Below are positions 1-6,376 of a DNA stretch of 6,808 nucleotides, one piece after another. A program made the position numbers and the translations under genes. This DNA is from CAMYLY01 sp039587215. Lineage in GTDB: Bacteria; Gemmatimonadota; Gemmatimonadetes; Gemmatimonadales; GWC2-71-9. Within the stretch, counting starts at the first letter, position 1. The number at the start of each line of letters is the position of its first letter. The notes under the pieces were generated by a model that worked only from the letters and a program-made list of their open reading frames with translations, was not told where the DNA came from and searched no databases. The DNA lies in NCBI GenBank assembly GCA_039587215.1, contig JBDHIW010000214.1, positions 1 to 6,808 of the forward strand. The letters are read 5' to 3'.

Positions 1-560
1 GCCGGCTCGTCCATCAGGATGATCTCCGGCTCTAGCGCCAGCGCCCGCGCGATGCACAGTCGCTGCTGTTGACCGCCCGACAGCGCGAGCGCCGAGTCGT
101 TGAGGCGGTCTTTGACCTCGTCCCAGAGTGCGGCTTTGTGCAGCGCCGACTCCACCAACTCGTGCAGATCGCCCTTGAACCCGTTGATCTGTGGCCCCCA
201 CGCGATGTTGCGGAAGATGCTCTTGGGGAACGGATTCGGCTTCTGAAACACCATCCCGATCCTGCGACGGACCTCGACGGGATCCACAGTGGCGCCGTAC
301 AGGTCGACACCCCGATACAGGATCTCGCCCTCCAGGTGAGCGTCCAGAATGAAGTCGTTCATGCGGTTGAACTGCCGCAGCAGCGTCGACTTACCGCATC
401 CGGACGGCCCGATGATCGCAGTGATCCGTCGCTCCGGGACCTTGAGCGTCACGTTCCGGATGGCTGGGTGCTCTCCGTACCGGATGGTCACCTCGCGCGC
501 TTCGAGTATCGGCCCGTCGGTCGATGGCTCCCCGGTCGGTGGTTTGGTCTCGGTCGTCAC
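1..560 (-). CDS. pstB: Phosphate ABC transporter ATP-binding protein PstB (3' end cut off by the window)
   Basis: PstB is the cytoplasmic ATPase that drives phosphate import through PstC/PstA. I translated 186 codons from a GTG start at 560. Visible motifs in order: Walker A GPSGCGKST (residues 51-59), Q-loop Q106 in MVFQKPNPFP, ABC signature LSGGQQQRL (160-168), and Walker B IILMDEP (180-186), where the window ends. The QKPNPFP Q-loop and the FNRMND segment after Walker A are typical of PstB rather than of other ABC ATPases. Roughly 70 C-terminal residues, including the H-loop, should lie beyond the left edge, judged from the usual length of about 250-260. The GTG start overlaps the pstA stop by 4 bp (GTGA), and an AGAGGA Shine-Dalgarno-like stretch lies just upstream inside pstA, so translation is probably coupled. 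A phoU gene often follows pstB, but it would be outside the window. Confidence 0.97.
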   Translation of the reverse strand, partial: MTTETKPPTGEPSTDGPILEAREVTIRYGEHPAIRNVTLKVPERRITAIIGPSGCGKSTLLRQFNRMNDFILDAHLEGEILYRGVDLYGATVDPVEVRRRIGMVFQKPNPFPKSIFRNIAWGPQINGFKGDLHELVESALHKAALWDEVKDRLNDSALALSGGQQQRLCIARALALEPEIILMDEP

Positions 561-1432
561 ACGCGATTCCTCTGCGAGCGTTGTCGAATGAAGACGGCCA
601 CGGCGTTCATTGCGAGCAGGACCGTCAACAGCACCAGGATGCCCGCCGCCGCCAGCTGATGAAACTCCGGCTGCGGGCGAGACACCCAGTTGAAGATCTG
701 AATGGGAAGCGCCGTGAACGCATCCATCGGGCCCGAGGGCACGAAGGCGACGTACGTGAGCGCCCCAATCATGACCAGTGGCGCGGTTTCTCCGATCGCG
801 CGCGACAGTCCGAGGATCGTCCCCGTCAGAATGCCCGGGATCGCCGCCGGCAGAACGTGGTGCCGAACGGTCTGCCACTGTGTCGCGCCCAGCGCGAACG
901 ACCCGCGGCGGATCGAGTTCGGTACGGCCCGCAATGCTTCGCGCGCCGCGATGATGATGGTCGGCAGGATGAGGAGCGTCATGGTCAGCGCACCGGCTAC
1001 CACCGAGCGACCGAGCGCCATCCACCGCACGAACAGCACGAGACCCAGAATGCCGTACACGATCGACGGCACACCCGCGAGATTGGCGATGCTCACCTCG
1101 ATGGCCGTGTTGAGCCGGCTCTTGCGTGCGTACTCCTCGAGGTAGATCGCGGCGGCCACCCCGATCGGCACCGAGAAGAGAGCGGTCATCGAGATGACCC
1201 ACAACGTGCCTACCAGCGCCGACTTGATCCCAGCACGCTCCGGGAACCGTGACGGGAACTCGGTGAGAAACTGCATGTCGAGCCAGGGTAGCCCCTCACG
1301 CGTCGCGTGAACGAGCAGCACCACCAAGACGAGCAACGACATCCACGTCAGGCTTTGGCAGGCGAGACGAAATGCCTGGGCGATCCTGCGACGCCGCACG
1401 AGCGCCGGGGGCGGCTCGAGTACCACCCTCAT
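557..1432 (-). CDS. pstA: Phosphate ABC transporter permease PstA
   Basis: This 291-residue inner-membrane permease forms the phosphate channel together with PstC. It has a basic cytoplasmic N-terminus (VRRRR, residues 12-16) and about six hydrophobic segments, near 27-42, 70-97, 114-138, 145-163, 193-222 and 260-283. The ABC permease EAA loop that docks on PstB is clear at residues 165-204 (EALRAVPNSIRRGSFALGAT, then the HHVLPAAIPGILTG part). The motifs ANLAGVPSIVYG, LSRAIGETAPL and the late FNWVSRPQPEFH stretch are characteristic of PstA and separate it from PstC. The ATG at 1432 overlaps the pstC stop in an ATGA, which fixes the start and indicates translational coupling. The frame stays open for 130 more codons upstream, but that part is antisense-like, arginine-rich sequence inside pstC and is not pstA. 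Length is normal and no defect is seen. Confidence 0.97.
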   Translation of the reverse strand: MRVVLEPPPALVRRRRIAQAFRLACQSLTWMSLLVLVVLLVHATREGLPWLDMQFLTEFPSRFPERAGIKSALVGTLWVISMTALFSVPIGVAAAIYLEEYARKSRLNTAIEVSIANLAGVPSIVYGILGLVLFVRWMALGRSVVAGALTMTLLILPTIIIAAREALRAVPNSIRRGSFALGATQWQTVRHHVLPAAIPGILTGTILGLSRAIGETAPLVMIGALTYVAFVPSGPMDAFTALPIQIFNWVSRPQPEFHQLAAAGILVLLTVLLAMNAVAVFIRQRSQRNRV

Positions 1433-2364
1433 TCGTACACCTCTCGGAAACGCTTGAGAATTCGGTTGGCGGCGACGTTGGCGGCCAGCGTGATGACGAA
1501 GAGCAGCGCGCCTACGGCGAAGATCGTCTGGTACTCGACGGTCCCGGCCGGCGTGTCCCCGAGGCTCACCTGCACGATGTACGCCGTCATCGTCTGGACG
1601 CTTTCCAGCGGGTTGAGCGTCAGCCTGGGCGTCGCGCCCGCCGCGATGGTCACCGCCATGGTCTCGCCGATGGCCCGCGAGAGGGCGAGCACGAACGACG
1701 CCATGATTCCGGACAAGGCCCCCGGGACCACGATGCGCGTCGACACCTCGAACTGGGTTGCCCCTACCGCATACCCGCCCTGACGCAGGGCATCGGGCAC
1801 CGCTCGCAGCGAGTCGTCGCACAGCGACGCCACCATGGGGAGAATCATGATCCCCACTACGATCGCACCGCTCGCCGCGTTGAACACGCCGGTCTCAGGG
1901 AGCACTCCCCGCAGGAGCGGTGTGATGAACGTCAGCGCGAAGAACCCGTAGACCACCGTCGGAATTCCCGCGAGGATCTCCAGCACGGGCTTGATGACGC
2001 TGCGCGCTCGCGCGGAGGCGTACTCCGACATATAGATGGCACTCGCCAGCCCGACGGGGATCCCGATGACGCCGGCTCCGACGACGATGAGCATCGTGCC
2101 GCCTACGAGGGGCAGCACGCCGAACGACCGCGGTTCGAGCAACGGCGTCCATCGTCGTCCAAAGAGGAACTCCCACACCGGAACCTCGGCGAAGAACCGC
2201 GCGCTTTCGCCGGCCAGCACCGCGACGATGCTGATGGTGACGACCACCGAGAGTAGGGCGCAAAGGAACAGCAGTCCCTTGATGCCCTCCTCGTGCCAGC
2301 GGCGCCCGCTCCGCTGGAGCACGCTGGCCGGCGAGTCGGCGCCGGAAGGTCCCGCTACGACCAT
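1429..2364 (-). CDS. pstC: Phosphate ABC transporter permease PstC
   Basis: This 311-residue inner-membrane permease is the partner of PstA. A hydrophilic N-terminus of about 28 residues precedes the first membrane segment (about 29-51). A periplasmic loop with WEFLFGRRWTPL (64-75) follows, a PstC hallmark. Further segments lie near 83-112, 123-150, 165-182, 212-242 and 278-300. The EAA loop is at residues 183-220 (DDSLRAVPDALRQGGYAVGAT, then RIVVPGALSGI), followed by LALSRAIGETMAV. I chose the ATG at 2364 because a GGAG lies 8 nt upstream. A GTG at 2373 would add three residues, but the ribosome site would then overlap the start. Only 33 bp separate it from the porin stop, and it overlaps pstA by 4 bp, so porin-pstC-pstA-pstB look co-transcribed. 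Length and motifs are normal. Confidence 0.96.
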   Translation of the reverse strand: MVVAGPSGADSPASVLQRSGRRWHEEGIKGLLFLCALLSVVVTISIVAVLAGESARFFAEVPVWEFLFGRRWTPLLEPRSFGVLPLVGGTMLIVVGAGVIGIPVGLASAIYMSEYASARARSVIKPVLEILAGIPTVVYGFFALTFITPLLRGVLPETGVFNAASGAIVVGIMILPMVASLCDDSLRAVPDALRQGGYAVGATQFEVSTRIVVPGALSGIMASFVLALSRAIGETMAVTIAAGATPRLTLNPLESVQTMTAYIVQVSLGDTPAGTVEYQTIFAVGALLFVITLAANVAANRILKRFREVYE

Positions 2365-2397
2365 GCGATGCACTCCGGCAGTGTCAGCATGACCACC

Positions 2398-3468
2398 CTA
2401 AAAGTGCAGATACGTCTGGACCCTGAGCGACCACTCCGTGTCGCCCGTCGCCGGAGACCACACATCGATGTTGGCGGCGATCTTGTTGCGGCCCGTGAAG
2501 TGCACTACGAAGCCGGGCGTGAAGAGCCACCCCTGGTCGGCATCCAGGTCCCGATCGGGGTCGGCGTAGCTGACGCGCGCCACCGGCTCGACGTGCGACA
2601 CGAACGGATTCTCGGCCATCGGCAACTTGTACGTCACGATACCCTGCGCCGCCATGAACTTCGACGGCCCCGACGCGCCGAGGTTCCGCCAGTTGTCGCC
2701 CGTCACGAACCCCGCCTGCGCGTGGAACCCCTGACCGAAGCTCCCGAACTCGACATCGCCGCCGAACGCGATCGCGGTCTCCGTCACCCCCCCGTTGTCG
2801 AGGTAGTCATGCGCGGCGACGTTCGCTCCAATCTCGAGGTTGGCGAGCGGACTCACGGTCACCCGGCCGGTGTAGGACTTGGCGCCGTTCTCGTCCGCCG
2901 TATTGGCGCCAGTGCCGTTGGTCACGCTCGCCGCATAGCCGAACGACCCCGATGCGCCGCTGAATTGCACACCGATATCGCGATCGGCGTACTGGAGCTT
3001 CTCGGTGAGACGGCTGAATGAACAGGTCCCACCCGGCCCTGCACAGGCGTCGACACCCCGCACACCACCGGCCCGCTCGATGACCAGGATCTGCGTGGAA
3101 CTGGTGAGCTCGAAGAGATCGAACGGTCGCTTGAACTGCCCGACCGTGGCGCGGAACTGAGGAGCGAAGTTGAGACGCACCCACGCGTCTTTGAGGGAGA
3201 GCTTCCCGTCGCCGTAGTCCGGCTGCACTCGCCCACTCACGAGATCGTTCACCCGGACATCGGCCGAGAACCGGACACGCCGCATGAGGAACTCCGAGGC
3301 AGGCTCGGCCTCGACCGACGTGTGGTCGAACTGTGCGTGCACCCGACCGGTGAGCGTGATCTGCATGGCCCGCGATCGCACCTCGACCTGCGCGTCGATC
3401 GTCGAACTGCCCATAACGATGGCGGCGATCGCCACGGCAACCGCCCGCCACACAACGTGGATCTTCAT
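2398..3468 (-). CDS. Outer-membrane porin, phosphate-selective porin O/P type
   Basis: This 356-residue protein is a predicted outer-membrane beta-barrel. It has a Sec signal peptide (hydrophobic stretch about residues 8-20, probable cleavage after STIDA at 26) and alternating beta-strand patterns throughout. It ends in VQTYLHF with a C-terminal phenylalanine, the usual outer-membrane insertion signal. The middle part resembles the porin O/P family (OprP/OprO-like): VSGRVQPDYGDGKLSLKDAW (about 77-96), VGQFKRPFDLFELTSST (109-125) and ILVIERAGG (127-135). OprP itself is a phosphate-starvation-induced phosphate channel, so the place in a pst operon suggests phosphate uptake across the outer membrane; specificity is inferred from context. 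Two cysteines (C142 and C149) sit in a glycine-rich stretch that could be an extracellular loop. The ATG at 3468 has a GGGGA about 7 nt upstream and starts a classical signal peptide. Because of the upstream pstS lesion, the frame is open from pstS directly into this gene. It could instead be a polyphosphate or general anion porin. Confidence 0.85.
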   Translation of the reverse strand: MKIHVVWRAVAVAIAAIVMGSSTIDAQVEVRSRAMQITLTGRVHAQFDHTSVEAEPASEFLMRRVRFSADVRVNDLVSGRVQPDYGDGKLSLKDAWVRLNFAPQFRATVGQFKRPFDLFELTSSTQILVIERAGGVRGVDACAGPGGTCSFSRLTEKLQYADRDIGVQFSGASGSFGYAASVTNGTGANTADENGAKSYTGRVTVSPLANLEIGANVAAHDYLDNGGVTETAIAFGGDVEFGSFGQGFHAQAGFVTGDNWRNLGASGPSKFMAAQGIVTYKLPMAENPFVSHVEPVARVSYADPDRDLDADQGWLFTPGFVVHFTGRNKIAANIDVWSPATGDTEWSLRVQTYLHF

Positions 3469-3527
3469 CGTGAATTCCCCGAGGGTTTGTATCCCATGTG
3501 TGTCGTCGAATGAGGCGCCACGGCGCA

Positions 3528-3758
3528 TCATCCGCCCATGATCTCCACGAGCGTCCTGCCCTTCGTGTCGCCACCGAACGCCGACCCCGACACCCGCGAC
3601 TCGAACCGCTGAAGCGCCAGTGCATACACCTCGCCCGGCAGCGGCACATACCCGACCTCCGAGACCAACGTGGGGGCGTTCTCCAGGTAGAACCGCACGA
3701 ACGCCTGGATCTCGGGCCGCTCGGCCGCGGCCGTGCTGACGTAGATGCGTGCCGTCAT
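3528..3758 (-). other. C-terminal PstS fragment with its own possible start
   Basis: This is the out-of-frame C-terminal segment of pstS read as an independent 76-codon frame (MTARIYVST... to ...LVEIMGG). The ATG at 3758 is preceded, 6 nt away, by GAGGTGA (3771-3765), a passable Shine-Dalgarno match that arises from the codons for E-V-T. Translation of this fragment is therefore possible in principle. I regard the arrangement as a by-product of the deletion, not a designed split gene, because the residues joining the two halves are missing. Confidence 0.3.
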
Positions 3759-4476
3759 TGATCGTCACCTCGCTCGGCAGCACGGAACCATCACCGCCGT
3801 CGATCGGGACGAGCTTCAGCCGGCTCTGGTTCTCGGCGTAATACGCGTAGCCGAAGAACGCCAAGGCGTTTATGTCTCCCGCCACACCCTGCACCAACAC
3901 GTTGTCGTCTTCGCTCGCCGTGAAGTCAGCGCGGGAGGCACCGGACTCGCCGTTGACGGTCTCGGTGAAGTAGTCGAACGTGCCCGAATCCGTCCCCGGG
4001 CCGTAGAGACCGATCTCCTCGCTCGGCCAGGACGAGCGCACATCGCTCCACAGGCGAACCGTACTCTCCGGGTTCCAGATGGCGTTGAGCTCCGCCACGG
4101 TGAGGTGGTCCACCCACGAGTTGTCGGGGTTGACCACGACCGAGAGCCCGTCGAAGGCGACCGGCAGCTCGATGTAGCCGACACCTGCCTGCTGAGCCGC
4201 CTCTTCTTCGGAGCCCTTGATCGTGCGCGAGGCGTCGTTGATGTCGGTCTCACCGAGCACGAACTTCTTGAACCCACCGCCGGTTCCGGAGATGCCGACC
4301 GTCACGCGTACGTCCGGGTGGGACCGCTGAAACTCTTCGGCAACGGCCTCCGTGATCGGGAACACCGTACTGGAGCCATCCACCCGCACCGTCGCTGGGC
4401 CTGCACCGGGCTCACCGCCGCCACAGGCAGCGAGGCTCACGAGAAGGGCGGTACCTGCAATGCGCTGCAGCTGCAT
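3528..4476 (-). pseudogene. pstS: Phosphate-binding lipoprotein PstS, frame-disrupted by a small internal deletion
   Basis: PstS is the extracytoplasmic phosphate receptor of the Pst transporter. The first part (243 codons, 4476 to 3748) begins with a lipoprotein signal: hydrophobic core, then lipobox LAAC with C18 as the lipidated cysteine. Family ligand-binding stretches follow: VDGSSTVFPITEAVAEEF (32-49), GISGTGGGFKKF (61-72), GETDINDASR (75-84) and GPGTDSGTFDYFTE (159-172). After INDGT (239-243) the frame breaks. The C-terminal part continues in another frame from 3746 to the TGA at 3528 (72 codons, beginning IYVSTAAAERPEI and containing VGYVPLP). Family members normally have about nine residues of the type Y-x-PLSRPLF between these parts. 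Here only one base (position 3747) remains, implying loss of about 23-26 bp. Both halves look well conserved, so the lesion is either recent or an assembly error. The ATG at 4476 has a strong upstream GGGAGAGG; a GTG at 4506 is less likely because it would place charged residues before the signal. Confidence 0.88.
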
Positions 4477-4480
4477 TTTC

Positions 4481-4490
4481 TTCCTCTCCC
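4481..4490 (-). promoter_or_regulatory. Ribosome binding site of pstS
   Basis: In the pstS direction the sequence reads GGGAGAGGAAG and ends 3-4 nt before the ATG at 4476, with the AGGA core 5 nt from the start codon. It supports ATG 4476 over the upstream in-frame GTG at 4506, which has no comparable site. Confidence 0.7.
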
Positions 4491-4514
4491 TCAAATTGAC
4501 GATCACCTGCGAAC

Positions 4515-4531
4515 CGCCCGAAACTCGGGCG
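4515..4531 (-). other. Hairpin in the pstS leader
   Basis: A perfect inverted repeat, CGCCCGA / TCGGGCG, with a 3-nt loop lies between the Pho box and the pstS start, so it would be in the 5' untranslated leader. No T-run follows on either strand, so it is not an intrinsic terminator. It may stabilise the message or have no role. Confidence 0.4.
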
Positions 4532-4540
4532 CGGGAGGAA

Positions 4541-4582
4541 GCTATGCGAGGAGTGTTAAGGGCGTGTAAAGGGCCCGTAAGG
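4541..4582 (-). promoter_or_regulatory. Probable Pho box and pstS promoter
   Basis: Read toward pstS, three 7-bp direct repeats occur at exactly 11-bp periods: CCTTACG (4582-4576), CTTTACA (4571-4565) and CTTAACA (4560-4554), separated by the 4-bp spacers GGCC and CGCC. The 7+4 geometry is that of PhoB-family operators (E. coli CTGTCAT units). The unit sequence is closer to the TTAACA of Bacillus PhoP and the CTTAAC-type units of cyanobacterial SphR boxes. The middle repeat contains TTTACA, a 5/6 match to a -35 element, and CATAGC (4546-4541) lies 18 bp downstream as a weak -10. The region follows the phoR stop and directly precedes pstS, where PhoB activation is expected. Operator function is inferred from pattern and position. 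Confidence 0.65.
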
Positions 4583-4590
4583 TTTTGCCG

Positions 4591-6375
4591 CTAGGTCTCG
4601 CGGCGGGGCAACCGCACGGCGAAGACGCTTCCGGCAGCCGGGGCGCTCTCGACCGTCACCGATCCTCCGTGGGCTTTGCACACGTGCTTCACGATCGACA
4701 GCCCCAGCCCCGTGCCGCCGAGTTCGCGCGAGCGGGCCTTGTCCACCCGATAGAACCGTTCGAATACCCGATCGTGGTGCTCGCGGGCAATGCCGACCCC
4801 CGTGTCGCGGACGGCGATCTCGGCGGCACCGTCGTCGGTACGCAGCGCGACCGACACACGTCCGCCTTCAGGTGTGTACTTGAGCGCGTTGTCGACGAGG
4901 TTGTTTACGACGAGTCCGAGCGCATCCTGGTCCCCGAGAACGTCGACGCGATCGGATGGCACCTCGACCTCGAGCGTCAGGCCTCGGTCCGCCGCGTCCA
5001 CGCGGAAGTGGTCGACGGACGTATTCACCACCGTGCGGAGGTCGATGGGCTCCAGATCCGGGAGGCCTGCCGCGGACTCGAGCCGCGCGAGCGTCAGGAG
5101 GTCGGTGACGAGCAGCGACAGCCGGATCGACTGGTTTTGGATCTTGCTCAGGAATCGGTCGCGGGTCTCGTCGGGCATCTCCCGATCGTCGACGATGGTC
5201 TCGATGAGCCCCCGGATGGCCGTGATCGGCGTCTTCAGTTCGTGCGACACGTTGGCCACGAAATCGCTACGGACGGTTTCCAAGCGCCGAAGGTCAGTCT
5301 GGTCGTGCAGGACGACGACCGCGCCGGCGACCCGGCCCTCCCCATCGCGCAGCGGTGACGCGAGAAGCTCCAGTGTGCGTGTGGCTCCCGCGACATCCAC
5401 GGAGAGCTCCCGCTGGACCTGGCCGCCGGCCGCCAGCGTCTCTTCCACGGCCTCGCCAACCCCGGCCACACGCGCCACCTCCCAGATCGGTTCGCCGACC
5501 GACCTCACGACGTCGGCCCCGAAGAGGGTAGCAGCGGTGTCGTTCATGTGCAGCACCGACATATCGGCATCGACGGCGAGCACACCCTCGGCCATGCTGC
5601 CCAGCACCGCCCGCAGCGTCCGTCGGTCGTCCTCCACCGTCGCGACACGTTCGGCGAGCGCCCGGGTCATCACACTGAACGCGCCCGCCAAACGTCCGAT
5701 CTCGTCGCGCTCGTTGGCGCCCGTTGGGATTCGCACACTGACGTCCCCGCTCGCGAGGCGTTCGGCTGCTCCCGTGAGGACGGCGAGCCGTCCCGTGACG
5801 CGGCTGGCGATCCAGAATCCCGCCCCAAGAGCGAGGAGCGTCGCCACGACCCCCGCCACCACGACGATGTCACGCAGACCGTCGAGCCTCGACGCAACAG
5901 CCGCGACGGGGAGTCCCGCACGCGTGTACCCGATGCGCACGCCACCTTGATCCACCGCGACCGCCACATACACCATTGTGGCCGCAATCGTTCGACTGAA
6001 TCGGACCGCCGACCCACGACCCGACCGGCGCGCCTCTGCGACCTCGGGACGGCTCGCGTGATTGTCCATCGTGGCGGGGTCCTCGTCCGACTCCGCCAGC
6101 ACGACGCCGTCTTCTCGAATGACCGTGAGACGTGTCTCCGTCCCCGGCGCGATGCGCGCGATCTGTCGCTGGAGGCTCGCGGCGTCGCCCCCGGCCAGCG
6201 CCGGCCGCGCCAGCTCGCGTATCAGCAGCGCCTCGCGTCCGAGATCCTCGCGGATGGACGCTTCGAGGTCGGTCTCCAGCCATCGCGACACCAACTGACC
6301 GGTCACGACGATGCCGAGCAACGCGACGAGCGTGAAGCCCCCGAAGAGCTTCCAGAAGAACGGTGACCGAATCAT
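4591..6375 (-). CDS. phoR: Phosphate-regulon sensor histidine kinase PhoR
   Basis: This 594-residue membrane kinase would phosphorylate PhoB under phosphate limitation. In order: TM1 (about 10-30); an extracytoplasmic domain (about 31-167) with LTVIREDGVVLAES and TMDNHASRPEV, resembling the Cache-like sensor of Bacillus-type PhoR; TM2 (about 170-190); a HAMP domain (about 191-244); a PAS domain (about 252-360, from LRAVLGSMAEGVLAVD); HisKA with phospho-acceptor H378 in FVANVSHELKTP; and an HATPase_c domain with the N box VVNNLVDNALKYTPEGG (489-505), DTGVGI (524-529) and GGTGLGLSIVKH (553-564). All catalytic motifs are present. It starts one base after the phoB stop, has no good ribosome site, and is probably translated by coupling. 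The frame is open to 6465, but the extra 30 residues overlap phoB and precede a normal TM1, so ATG 6375 is preferred. E. coli PhoR lacks a large periplasmic domain, so this is the other architecture. Confidence 0.94.
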   Translation of the reverse strand: MIRSPFFWKLFGGFTLVALLGIVVTGQLVSRWLETDLEASIREDLGREALLIRELARPALAGGDAASLQRQIARIAPGTETRLTVIREDGVVLAESDEDPATMDNHASRPEVAEARRSGRGSAVRFSRTIAATMVYVAVAVDQGGVRIGYTRAGLPVAAVASRLDGLRDIVVVAGVVATLLALGAGFWIASRVTGRLAVLTGAAERLASGDVSVRIPTGANERDEIGRLAGAFSVMTRALAERVATVEDDRRTLRAVLGSMAEGVLAVDADMSVLHMNDTAATLFGADVVRSVGEPIWEVARVAGVGEAVEETLAAGGQVQRELSVDVAGATRTLELLASPLRDGEGRVAGAVVVLHDQTDLRRLETVRSDFVANVSHELKTPITAIRGLIETIVDDREMPDETRDRFLSKIQNQSIRLSLLVTDLLTLARLESAAGLPDLEPIDLRTVVNTSVDHFRVDAADRGLTLEVEVPSDRVDVLGDQDALGLVVNNLVDNALKYTPEGGRVSVALRTDDGAAEIAVRDTGVGIAREHHDRVFERFYRVDKARSRELGGTGLGLSIVKHVCKAHGGSVTVESAPAAGSVFAVRLPRRET

Positions 6376-6376
6376 G

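Noticed and set aside
69..659. Plus-strand ORF of 196 codons
   Set aside because: It is antisense to pstB and the end of pstA, where all ABC motifs are intact on the minus strand. Its product shows no recognisable domain.
524..1252. Plus-strand ORF of 242 codons
   Set aside because: Its product is dominated by R, H, D, Q and E, typical of the antisense of a GC-rich membrane protein gene (pstA).
1372..2256. Plus-strand ORF of 294 codons
   Set aside because: It lies opposite pstC and pstA, with low-complexity charged composition and no start signal or domain.
2355..2390. Tiny ORF starting at ATG 2390 between porin and pstC
   Set aside because: Only 11 codons, out of frame with pstC, and without its own ribosome site or family resemblance.
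3515..3526. GCGCC-GT-GGCGC inverted repeat right after the pstS stop as a terminator
   Set aside because: The stem is short, the loop only 2 nt, and no T-run follows. The downstream genes also look co-transcribed.
2807..3649. Minus-strand ORF of 280 codons overlapping the porin in another frame
   Set aside because: Arginine- and cysteine-rich shadow. The signal peptide, porin motifs and terminal phenylalanine are in the other frame.
3728..3770. Programmed ribosomal frameshifting in pstS
   Set aside because: A frameshift alone would not restore the missing conserved residues, and no slippery heptamer is visible at the junction.
4477..4506. GTG start at 4506 for pstS
   Set aside because: It would add ten residues including RERKK and contains the ribosome binding site of the better ATG at 4476.
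4585..5358. Plus-strand ORF of 257 codons
   Set aside because: It is the antisense shadow of the PhoR kinase core, whose H, N and G boxes are all readable on the other strand.
5548..6366. Plus-strand ORF of 272 codons
   Set aside because: It is antisense to the PhoR sensor region; the product is arginine/histidine-rich without any domain.
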